A stretch of DNA of 6,690 nucleotides. Source: Fidelibacterota bacterium. Lineage in GTDB: Bacteria > Fidelibacterota > Fidelibacteria > Fidelibacterales > Fidelibacteraceae. The stretch is from assembly GCA_030620575.1 (NCBI GenBank), contig JAUXEL010000092.1:1-6690 (forward strand), written 5' to 3'. A model generated the notes under the pieces. The model worked only from the letters and a program-made list of their open reading frames with translations. It ran no database searches and was not told the origin of the DNA. Of the stretch, positions 1 to 4,701 are shown one piece after another. A program made the position numbers and the translations under genes. Each line of letters starts with the position of its first letter. Position 1 is the first letter of the stretch.

Positions 1-2
1 CA

Positions 3-131
3 AAACATGCACCCGGTAGAAAAAATGTGATACGTATCACAGGAGTAAAACGTCGCTTAGAATTAAAAGTATTTGATAGTATATTAACCAATGAAACATA
101 TCATACTCAAAAACAAAAAAGTTTTGCATAA
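3..131 (+). CDS. C-terminal fragment of an unidentified protein (5' end outside window)
   Basis: One + strand frame is open from the left edge to a TAA at 129-131 and gives 42 residues, starting KHAPGRKNVIRITGVKRR and ending QKQKSFA. The other two + frames close within the first 30 bases. The fragment is basic and has no motif I recognise. A terminator-like hairpin about 35 bp past the stop is consistent with a gene ending here. Against this, the frame is short and contains a perfect 16-bp palindrome at 26-41, so the stretch could instead be non-coding control DNA. Confidence 0.35.
   Translation, partial: KHAPGRKNVIRITGVKRRLELKVFDSILTNETYHTQKQKSFA
26..41. promoter_or_regulatory. Perfect palindrome matching the CRP/FNR-family half-site pattern
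   Basis: TGTGATACGTATCACA is a perfect 16-bp palindrome of the form TGTGA-N6-TCACA, the classical CRP core consensus. AGGAG follows directly at 41-45, but no start codon lies at a usable distance. The palindrome sits inside the possible partial reading frame 3-131. If that frame is real, the palindrome may be chance. A second site with the same ten fixed bases lies at 2874-2889. Regulator binding is inferred only from the consensus. Confidence 0.3.
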
Positions 132-164
132 GAATGTAAATCCTTATTAGTTAACACTAACAGT

Positions 165-206
165 ACCCGTGTTGCATCCCATTAGAACTGCTCGCGGGTC
201 CTTTTT
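165..206 (+). terminator. Terminator-like hairpin after the left-edge frame
   Basis: ACCCGTG at 165-171 pairs with CGCGGGT at 193-199 (seven pairs, one G-U), followed by a T run at 202-206. The loop is long, 21 nt, which is atypical for an intrinsic terminator. The position, about 35 bp after the stop of the left-edge frame and before the AlbA_2 fragment, fits termination. It lies just upstream of the point where the AlbA_2 reading frame is broken. Confidence 0.4.
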
Positions 207-249
207 ATTATGATAGAAAAATCTGCATACAAACAATATTGATCCCCGT

Positions 250-618
250 ATGGAATTTACCGTTTTAAAAACGATTACTGGTTTTCTAAATACAAACGGG
301 GGCAGGCTCATCATTGGCGTATCTGATGATGGAAATCCTATCGGGCTTGAAATTGACGGTTTTCCCAATGAAGATAAAATGAATTTACACTTAGTTAACA
401 TCGTAAAATCACGCATGGGCATTCCCGCCATGATAAATCTGCATATGCATTTTAAAGATTTTAAAGAAAGTCGGGTCATGGTTGTAGTTTGCCATAAGGC
501 CAACGAACCCATATTTGTCAAAGACAATAATACAGAGCGTTTTTTCATCCGCACCGGGCCTTCAACAACAGAATTGACGCCAAGTCAGACGCAGAGTTAT
601 ATTAAACAGAGGTTTTAA
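250..618 (+). CDS. AlbA_2 (Schlafen-type) putative DNA-binding domain protein, 5'-truncated fragment
   Basis: The 122 residues carry the AlbA_2 core near residues 12-34 (FLNTNGGRLIIGVSDDGNPI...) and the family's usual C-terminal end, with RTGPSTTEL at 101-109 and a final YIKQRF. From established family knowledge, such domains are putative nucleic-acid or nucleotide binding modules, often at the end of larger proteins associated with defence or regulation. The frame reads back without a stop to 217 (NLHTNNIDPR before the Met), which matches the expected continuation of the domain. It then meets TAG at 214-216, and the usual N-terminal strand with a conserved Glu (LEFKSS-type) is absent. No Shine-Dalgarno sequence precedes the ATG at 250. 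I therefore infer a 3' remnant of a longer gene rather than a working small protein. It converges on rloB, 39 bp away. Confidence 0.75.
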   Translation: MEFTVLKTITGFLNTNGGRLIIGVSDDGNPIGLEIDGFPNEDKMNLHLVNIVKSRMGIPAMINLHMHFKDFKESRVMVVVCHKANEPIFVKDNNTERFFIRTGPSTTELTPSQTQSYIKQRF

Positions 619-657
619 GGTTTCAAGAATACTTGCCTGTGGAGAAGGTGGAATAAT

Positions 658-1320
658 TTAAATTTTTTGTATTATTTCTTTTACAAGAAAGTGAACCTGT
701 GTACCTATTTCAATAGAGCATCCACGTTTTTCGGGCGGGGGTGGATTTAATTTTACTGCATTTTTTATTGCTGTTTCCACCTTCGGAATAAATTTTATTA
801 TTGAGGAAGCTTTTGTTTTATTAAAGCCTCCTGTTTTGTCTGATAATAACTTTTCAATGTATTTTTTGGCGTTTTTTGCACGGCTTATCCGTTTATTATT
901 CTTTATCAATATTTTTTCTTCATTTGTAAAAGATGAAACATCATTAATATGCAATAAAAGCCATAATTCAAAATTTGGATTACTAACGATAAAATAGAAC
1001 CCCTTTTCAAAGCACTGTTTTTGTACTTCGTCCATCATTTTCGATGTCCATGCATCACGATCAATAACCATATATATTTCATCGGGTAGTTTATTGTTAT
1101 AATTAGCCAGTTGTTTGATCAGGTTATTAAAGATATGTTTTGGAGAACTGTCTGTATTATAACGTTTAACAATATTTACTTTGATTTTACTGTTTTTATG
1201 GCTTTGACTAAGTAATTCAAAATATAATTTTTCAGTGCATATTCCTTCCACTGCGATAAGAATAAGTCTTGCATCGCGGAAAGGTTCTTTGCGTTCATGA
1301 TTTTTATGCATTCTGCTCAT
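658..1320 (-). CDS. rloB: RloB family TOPRIM-like protein, partner of RloA
   Basis: The 220-residue protein is the usual size for RloB. A TOPRIM-like layout is visible: VEGICTE at 24-30 supplies the conserved acidic residues after the first strand (E25, E30), IDRD at 86-89 is the D-x-D metal site, SNPNFELWLLLH at 113-124 is the hallmark block of the family, and GTQVHFLVKEI at 206-216 is the typical C-terminal block. From family knowledge, RloB accompanies the ATPase RloA, originally noted as 'R-linked ORFs' in Campylobacter type I restriction loci. ABC ATPase plus TOPRIM pairs elsewhere (OLD, PARIS) act against phage, the TOPRIM protein as a nuclease. Nuclease activity here is inferred from the acidic residues. 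The ATG at 1320 lies 2 nt after the rloA stop, so translation is probably coupled. A second in-frame Met at residue 4 is an alternative start. Confidence in family is high; the biochemical role is unproven. Confidence 0.9.
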   Translation of the reverse strand: MSRMHKNHERKEPFRDARLILIAVEGICTEKLYFELLSQSHKNSKIKVNIVKRYNTDSSPKHIFNNLIKQLANYNNKLPDEIYMVIDRDAWTSKMMDEVQKQCFEKGFYFIVSNPNFELWLLLHINDVSSFTNEEKILIKNNKRISRAKNAKKYIEKLLSDKTGGFNKTKASSIIKFIPKVETAIKNAVKLNPPPPEKRGCSIEIGTQVHFLVKEIIQKI

Positions 1321-1322
1321 GT

Positions 1323-2675
1323 TTAATCGTGATACTCTTTTTTGTCTTCACAAACTGCGCCAACCATAGGAATAGCGCCGAAACGTCCGTCCATATATCC
1401 TTTTTCAATATCCAGATCCTTCCGAATATCTTTAAACTCTGCAAGACATTTTAGGTGGCTGAATCCCATTATATTTTTCTCAACATACCAGACCTCATCT
1501 TTTCTAAAAATATCTTGATCTAAAAGACCCTTATCATGTGAAGTGATAATCAATTGTGTATTTGCTGACACATCGAGAAATGTACGCATAAAAAACCGGG
1601 TTAAGTGAGGATGCAGACTTCGGTCAATTTCATCAATAATAAACACGGTGAACTTTCCGAGTGCTGCATTGATCAGCACAGGTAAAAGATCCGCTAACCT
1701 TTTTGTTCCATCGGATTCTTCCGCCATTTCTAGCCAACAATCTTTGTGGCCTCCCAAGTGATGCATGACAATTTCTTTTACAATTAATGTGTTATCATCC
1801 TGTTTTATTAGCAGATACTGATTGTGATTTTCCTTGCTGTATATGCGAATTTGTTTTTTATGCAATGATTTTATAGCATCCTGATAGATCTTGGTCGAAA
1901 TGTTTTGATTGATCTCATCTTTGGGGATTTCACGCAGATCAACATCATCAATACCCGTATCAAAGGTCATGATCAGTTCCTTGAATTTTCGTGAAAATTC
2001 ATCTTCAAACGGTAACATGTAATGCTTTAAATACCGGGATTTCGGGAAGATCACGGTTAAAAATAAAAACCAGTTAAAAACCTCCTGTAGATCTAAAGCG
2101 ATCGCAATATCCTTAATGTTGCGATTATTAACCGAGGTCAGAAATAATTGATTTGGTAAAACATCTTCTGCCATCATGGATATACGTTGATAATGATCGA
2201 GGAATTCAGAAAAAAACGATTTTTCAATGTGATAATTACCGGTTTCGGACTCTTTTTCAAAAATACACTGCTGACCGCTTTTAGTAACCCTATATAACCA
2301 TTCACGTTGGATAGCATTGGGCGTATAACTGAAGCCATAAGCATAATTATAGGTGTCACCCTTAACCTCAAATTCAAAGGTCGTTGGTTTATTCAAATAA
2401 ACTTTATCAAATTTAAAGCGCTGATCTTCAAATGTATCATCCCGCATTGGGAGATGAAGGACCATTTGTCTAGCCGTTACCATCGCCTTGATTAGATTTG
2501 ATTTCCCGGAAGCATTGGCTCCGAATATTACTGCTGTTTTTAGAACTGCAATATCATCTTTGTTTTCAACTTTAATGACATGCCGTTCAGGCTGTTGACC
2601 TTTACCGGGAAACATAATAAATTCCGTTTCATCTCTGAAATTCAGAAAATTTTCCACTGTAAATCTGATTAACAT
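1323..2675 (-). CDS. rloA: RloA family ABC/AAA15-type ATPase
   Basis: This is a full-length 450-residue ATPase of the RloA/COG1106 type. The N-terminus MLIRFTVENFLNFRDE is the typical opening strand. The Walker A motif GANASGKS is at 52-59, the ABC signature-like SDGTKRL at 321-327, Walker B FIIDEID at 345-351, the D-loop SLH at 353-355, and the switch histidine in TSHD at 378-381. All catalytic motifs are intact. The variable middle, about 90-310, corresponds to the family's insertion that replaces a long SMC-type coiled coil. It is the first gene of the rloA-rloB operon. The start is supported by AAAGGA at 2689-2684 on the - strand, 8 nt from the ATG. In related modules the ATPase senses the phage and controls the nuclease partner; that role is an inference here. 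No R-M genes flank it within the window. Confidence 0.93.
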   Translation of the reverse strand: MLIRFTVENFLNFRDETEFIMFPGKGQQPERHVIKVENKDDIAVLKTAVIFGANASGKSNLIKAMVTARQMVLHLPMRDDTFEDQRFKFDKVYLNKPTTFEFEVKGDTYNYAYGFSYTPNAIQREWLYRVTKSGQQCIFEKESETGNYHIEKSFFSEFLDHYQRISMMAEDVLPNQLFLTSVNNRNIKDIAIALDLQEVFNWFLFLTVIFPKSRYLKHYMLPFEDEFSRKFKELIMTFDTGIDDVDLREIPKDEINQNISTKIYQDAIKSLHKKQIRIYSKENHNQYLLIKQDDNTLIVKEIVMHHLGGHKDCWLEMAEESDGTKRLADLLPVLINAALGKFTVFIIDEIDRSLHPHLTRFFMRTFLDVSANTQLIITSHDKGLLDQDIFRKDEVWYVEKNIMGFSHLKCLAEFKDIRKDLDIEKGYMDGRFGAIPMVGAVCEDKKEYHD

Positions 2676-2734
2676 TTTATTATTCCTTTCTTTGTAAGTT
2701 GAATATAAAAGTGTTTTTTGATAATGGCAAGTAA

Positions 2735-2756
2735 ATTATACGAAAATATCGTATAA
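2735..2756 (-). promoter_or_regulatory. Candidate rloA promoter -10 overlapped by an inverted-repeat operator
   Basis: Read on the - strand, TATAAT occupies 2740-2735, about 60 bp upstream of the rloA start codon. No good -35 lies at 16-18 bp. A perfect 8-bp inverted repeat, TTATACGA (2736-2743) and TCGTATAA (2749-2756) with a 5-bp spacer, covers this -10 box. That is the geometry of a repressor operator. No regulator gene is seen next to it, so autoregulation by RloA/RloB or control from elsewhere are both open. Confidence 0.4.
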
Positions 2757-2811
2757 CTAATTTTTAATTGTACTATTTGTTAATTTTTTATTCAATTATT
2801 TAAAATAAATG

Positions 2812-2847
2812 TTGGTGTCTCGAACAGAGATTCCCCACCACCACCAA
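2812..2847. repeat. Compound inverted repeat (TTGGTG/CACCAA outside TCTC/GAGA)
   Basis: TTGGTG (2812-2817) pairs with CACCAA (2842-2847), and directly inside the left arm TCTC (2818-2821) pairs with GAGA (2827-2830) over a 5-nt loop. The remaining CCCCACCAC side forms a bulge and contains a three-copy CCA run, so the outer arm can slip. It could be a structured RNA end for a - strand transcript leaving the 2927-3043 fragment, because a T-rich stretch follows in that direction. No class is recognised. Confidence 0.3.
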
Positions 2848-2872
2848 TAAATTAAATATTTTATTGATTATT

Positions 2873-2890
2873 TTGTGATTCCTATCACAA
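2873..2890. promoter_or_regulatory. CRP/FNR-like palindrome
   Basis: TTGTGATTCCTATCACAA is a perfect 7-bp inverted repeat over a 4-bp spacer and contains TGTGA-N6-TCACA at 2874-2889. It lies about 200 bp upstream of rloA and about 40 bp beyond the stop of the - strand fragment. No T tract follows on either strand, which argues against a terminator. As an activator site it is far from the candidate rloA -10, so its target is unclear. Confidence 0.35.
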
Positions 2891-2926
2891 TCCCATACCC
2901 ATCCTTGTAATTAATCAATCAAAATT

Positions 2927-3043
2927 TTATTTTGTATATTCAAAATCTGAAACAGTTTCTCGGATTTCTTCAAAATCAATTTCCGAAACACCAACAAAAG
3001 CTATACCTAATCCGATAAAATGATCAGGATAAGACAAGGATTT
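2927..3043 (-). pseudogene. 3' coding fragment of an unidentified protein
   Basis: This - strand frame is open for 38 codons down to TAA (2929-2927) and reads KSLSYPDHFIGLGIAFVGVS, then a helical acidic tail ending VSDFEYTK. The hydrophobic strand followed by an amphipathic, Glu-rich helix looks like real protein. There is no ATG; the only early alternative start is a TTG at 3037-3035 without a clear ribosome binding site. The frame stops upstream at TAG (3046-3044), exactly where the hexamer array begins, so I infer a gene tail cut off by that element. The family is not recognised. Confidence 0.35.
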
Positions 3044-3086
3044 CTATCTCGATCTTAACCTTAACCTTACCCTCAACCTCCTTGTC
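3033..3086. repeat. Degenerate AGGTTA hexamer array bounded by 8-bp inverted repeats
   Basis: Six 6-bp units fill 3044-3079 on the + strand: CTATCT, CGATCT, TAACCT, TAACCT, TACCCT, CAACCT. On the - strand the consensus is AGGTTA. The array is enclosed by the perfect inverted pair GACAAGGA (3033-3040) and TCCTTGTC (3079-3086), so the whole unit can fold into an 8-bp stem with an array loop. No target-site duplication is visible. The right end abuts the GC-richer islet. Confidence 0.55.
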
Positions 3087-3094
3087 CGGCCCCC

Positions 3095-3211
3095 ATGCTT
3101 AAACATGGAATTCAGGAACTGAATAACCATAAGATCATTCTGCCGTACCATAAAAAAGACTGGCCGGATCCTGAGCGGCTGGAAGAACGATTTCAGGCGT
3201 TTAACTCGTAA
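3095..3211 (+). pseudogene. Small coding-like frame, probable gene tail (38 codons)
   Basis: ATG at 3095 opens a 38-residue frame to TAA at 3209-3211: MLKHGIQELNNHKIILPYHK, then KDWPDPERLEERFQAFNS. Composition and codon choice look coding, with a Trp-Pro-Asp-Pro turn and a charged helix. No Shine-Dalgarno sequence precedes the ATG; the preceding bases belong to the repeat element. It is GC-richer than its surroundings. I infer the 3' remnant of a transferred gene; the family is not recognised. A genuine tiny gene cannot be excluded. Confidence 0.35.
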
Positions 3212-3372
3212 CTCGCCTGTCCTCCGAAGCTGAACAGCGTGAAGCAAAGGGAGATGACTTGTGCGTAAAGCGTAGAAGTGCCTGCCATCTTGAGTCCCAA
3301 CATATGTCGGGAAAAGATCTATTCATAACAATGCCGGAAACGATTGCTGCAATTAGATTACTGCAAGACTAA
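3205..3372 (+). pseudogene. Open frame of unidentified origin, possibly the frameshifted continuation of the preceding fragment
   Basis: Fifty-five codons are open from 3205 to TAA at 3370-3372, in a different frame from the 3095 fragment and overlapping its end by 7 bp. It begins LVTRLSSEAEQREAKGDD and ends MPETIAAIRLLQD. In-frame ATGs at 3304 and 3331 leave only 22 or 13 residues, and neither has a clear ribosome binding site. It could be the second half of one frameshifted gene, a separate gene tail, or chance. Its start overlaps an AACTCGT heptamer-like repeat (3203-3215), which favours non-coding origin for the first part. Confidence 0.22.
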
Positions 3373-3516
3373 ATTAAACATATTTCACACACATAAATTT
3401 TTCAATTTTGTTGATTGTTTTTTCAATTGACATTGTCTCTCCAGTAATTTACCTTTAACAAATATATGATCTTGTACACATTAATAAACTAATTGATATA
3501 TACAAAGACCCTAATA

Positions 3517-3548
3517 GATAATTTTTTTGATAATAGAAAATTATCAAA
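3517..3548. promoter_or_regulatory. Overlapping, mutually exclusive inverted repeats upstream of the TSUP gene
   Basis: GATAATTTT (3517-3525) is complementary to AAAATTATC (3537-3545), nine pairs with an 11-nt spacer. TTTGATAAT (3526-3534) is complementary to ATTATCAAA (3540-3548), nine pairs with a 5-nt spacer. The two share their right arm, so only one can form. The block ends 56 bp before the ATG. It could be an operator with two registers or a switch in the leader RNA; the arms are AT-only apart from one G-C pair each, so RNA hairpins would be weak. Confidence 0.4.
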
Positions 3549-3604
3549 TTATTAAAGCAAATGATCATGGCGACTAATGATTAACTATATAAAAGGAGAT
3601 TAAA

Positions 3605-4438
3605 ATGGAAATTACTGTAGGACTGTTTTTAACACTTCTTGTTTTTGCGTTTATCTGTGAATATATCGATGCATCATTAGGTATGGGCTACGGAACTATC
3701 CTTGCGCCGGTTCTTATACTTATGGGCTTTAGTCTGTCTTTAGCCGTTCCTGCAGTGTTAATCTCTCAAGCTTTTGGAGGGCTTGTCGCATCAATTTTTC
3801 ATCACCAGTTAAAAAATGTATCTTTTAAAGCAAATTCCAAAGATTTAAAATTGGTCATGATTATCAGTGGGTTTGGGATTATTGCCACAATATTAGCAGC
3901 TACTATTGCAGTGAACATTCCTAAAACAATTCTTAAGACCTACATCGGGATACTTGTTTTCGTCATGGGAATTATTATCTTGAGAAACAAGCCATTTACA
4001 TTTTCCTGGAAAAAAATGATAGGTGTTGGTATCTTAAGTGCATTCAACAAAGGAATGTCGGGTGGCGGATTCGGTCCTGTTGTGACCGGTGGGCAGGTTC
4101 TTTCCGGTAATGATCATAGATCTGCTGTTGGGGTTACAACTTTGGCTGAAGCTCCAATTTGCATATGTGGTTTCTTTGCTTACATTATTGCAAGAACCAT
4201 TAAAGAGATACCCGGATCTGTTATTCATATGCCTTTTTCTGAATTTATTAAGAAAATGCTTTCTCCCGATATGATTCAGTGGGAACTCATTTTAGCTTTG
4301 CTTATCGGTTCTGTAATTGTAGCACCACTCGCGGCTTTTACAACAAAATCCATAAAAAAAGAGAAAGCATTTCTATTTATTGGGATATTCATAACCATTC
4401 TTGGCGCTTGGACATTGGTAAAAACGTGGTGGTTATAA
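3605..4438 (+). CDS. Sulfite exporter TauE/SafE (TSUP) family membrane transporter
   Basis: This 277-residue, strongly hydrophobic protein has about seven to eight predicted membrane segments by eye (roughly 5-20, 32-62, 84-103, 113-126, 138-160, 175-197, 228-247, 255-275). The two-repeat TSUP pattern is clear: DASLGMGYGTILAP near 22-35 in the first half, and AFNKGMSGGGFGPV at 146-159 with TGGQ at 161-164 in the second. HHQLKN at 66-71 follows the first repeat as in relatives. The family moves small sulfur-containing or organic anions (sulfite, sulfonates, thiosulfate) across the inner membrane; the substrate of this member cannot be told from sequence. The start is fixed by AGGAG at 3594-3598, 6 nt before the ATG. 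It appears monocistronic: 260 bp separate it from mutL, and no sulfur-metabolism genes flank it. A two-register inverted repeat precedes it. Confidence 0.93.
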   Translation: MEITVGLFLTLLVFAFICEYIDASLGMGYGTILAPVLILMGFSLSLAVPAVLISQAFGGLVASIFHHQLKNVSFKANSKDLKLVMIISGFGIIATILAATIAVNIPKTILKTYIGILVFVMGIIILRNKPFTFSWKKMIGVGILSAFNKGMSGGGFGPVVTGGQVLSGNDHRSAVGVTTLAEAPICICGFFAYIIARTIKEIPGSVIHMPFSEFIKKMLSPDMIQWELILALLIGSVIVAPLAAFTTKSIKKEKAFLFIGIFITILGAWTLVKTWWL

Positions 4439-4458
4439 TTATCTGATTCAAAAGATAA
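4439..4458 (+). repeat. Weak AT-rich hairpin after the TSUP gene
   Basis: TTATCT (4439-4444) pairs with AGATAA (4453-4458) over an 8-nt loop, starting directly after the stop codon. There is no T run after it, so it is a poor intrinsic terminator. It repeats the TTATC/GATAA pattern found before both the TSUP gene and mutL. Confidence 0.25.
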
Positions 4459-4471
4459 GAACAGCTAACAA

Positions 4472-4484
4472 GCCGGATGCCGGC
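4472..4484. repeat. Short GC-rich hairpin
   Basis: GCCGG-ATG-CCGGC forms a perfect 5-bp stem with a 3-nt loop, standing out in AT-rich DNA 34 bp after the TSUP stop. No T run follows, so it is not a standard terminator, though it could stabilise the 3' end of that transcript. Confidence 0.35.
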
Positions 4485-4502
4485 GATGAAAATTGTCCAT
4501 GA

Positions 4503-4613
4503 AGTCGGTATAACCTTAAAGAAATTACGTTCAGAGAAATTTCGCGAGCTATAATAAATGAAAAAATAGATCTATTCGTTTCTACCCTTTCTGTTGATAA
4601 AAAAATATTATAA
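4503..4613 (+). pseudogene. Probable coding remnant between the TSUP gene and mutL
   Basis: A + frame gives 36 residues to TAA at 4611-4613: SRYNLKEITFREISRAIINE, then KIDLFVSTLSVDKKIL. It looks protein-like, with an amphipathic helix followed by a strand. It is preceded in frame by TGA at 4500-4502, upstream of which the frame stays open back into the TSUP 3' end. A neighbouring frame starting at ATG 4477 reads MPAMKIVHEVGITLKKLRSE and ends FREL at 4552-4554, so one frameshift near 4510-4515 would join KIVHEVGIT to the longer tail. I infer a decayed small gene; its family is not recognised. Confidence 0.28.
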
Positions 4614-4614
4614 T
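4609..4614 (+). promoter_or_regulatory. Candidate mutL -10 box
   Basis: TATAAT lies 84 bp before the mutL start codon in an AT-rich stretch. A TTGATA at 4594-4599 is only 9 bp away, too close for a -35, and no good hexamer lies at 16-18 bp. Transcription from here would give a leader of roughly 75-80 nt. It also overlaps the end of the 4503-4613 frame. Confidence 0.28.
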
Positions 4615-4651
4615 TGTCTTAAGAGAATTAACCTCACAATTTTCCTTTTAG

Positions 4652-4665
4652 TTTATCCTGATAAA
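4652..4665. repeat. Small palindrome upstream of mutL
   Basis: TTTATC-CT-GATAAA is a 6-bp inverted repeat over 2 bp, 33 bp before the mutL start codon and within the likely leader. It contains the same TTATC/GATAA half-sites seen before and after the TSUP gene. It may be an operator or chance in AT-rich DNA. Confidence 0.25.
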
Positions 4666-4686
4666 TGATAACTTACCATTCAAATT

Positions 4687-4701
4687 AGGAGTTCTTCATT
4701 G
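4687..4701 (+). promoter_or_regulatory. mutL ribosome binding site deciding a TTG start
   Basis: AGGAG at 4687-4691 is followed by a 7-nt spacer and TTG at 4699-4701. The conserved MutL N-terminus (SKIRILSEQIANKIAAGEVV) begins directly after this codon, and no ATG or GTG lies in frame near it, so TTG is the initiation codon. Confidence 0.8.

Larger units (their letters stand above)
2676..3604. other. 929-bp gap without an intact gene: promoter DNA, repeats and gene fragments
   Basis: Between the divergent rloA and TSUP genes no frame has a start, ribosome binding site and length typical of a working gene. From left to right it holds the rloA promoter region, a compound hairpin (2812-2847), a CRP-like palindrome (2873-2890), a - strand coding fragment (2927-3043), a hexamer array within an inverted repeat (3033-3086), two + strand coding-like frames (3095-3211, 3205-3372) in a noticeably GC-richer islet, and an AT-rich leader before the transporter. 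The flanks are strongly AT-rich. Confidence 0.6.

Noticed and set aside
147..554. 135-codon - strand frame opposite the AlbA_2 fragment
   Set aside because: It is antisense to a recognisable AlbA_2 domain, runs across the terminator-like hairpin, and its translation has no domain character.
2736..2756. Similarity of the rloA inverted repeat to loxP-type recombination sites (TATACGA core)
   Set aside because: The arms are 8 bp instead of 13, the spacer is 5 bp instead of 8, and no recombinase is present; an operator is more likely.
2811..2848. tRNA 3' end, suggested by CTGTTCGAGA on the - strand
   Set aside because: There is no acceptor stem, anticodon arm or D arm around it; only the T-loop-like letters match.
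3044..3247. 67-codon - strand frame with an Arg/Leu-rich end
   Set aside because: The RLRVRLRLR tail is just the translation of the AGGTTA hexamer array, and the rest is antisense to the more coding-like + frames.
3425..3502. Promoter for the TSUP gene (TTGACA at 3427-3432; TTGTAC at 3472-3477 with GATATA at 3495-3500)
   Set aside because: TTGACA has no -10 at the right distance, and the second pair matches only about four of six bases in each box in very AT-rich DNA, so I do not call either.
4500..4502. In-frame TGA after Asn-Cys-Pro as a possible selenocysteine codon
   Set aside because: The Cys-Pro-TGA spacing is not a usual redox motif, no convincing SECIS hairpin follows, and the surrounding frame looks decayed; an ordinary stop is simpler.
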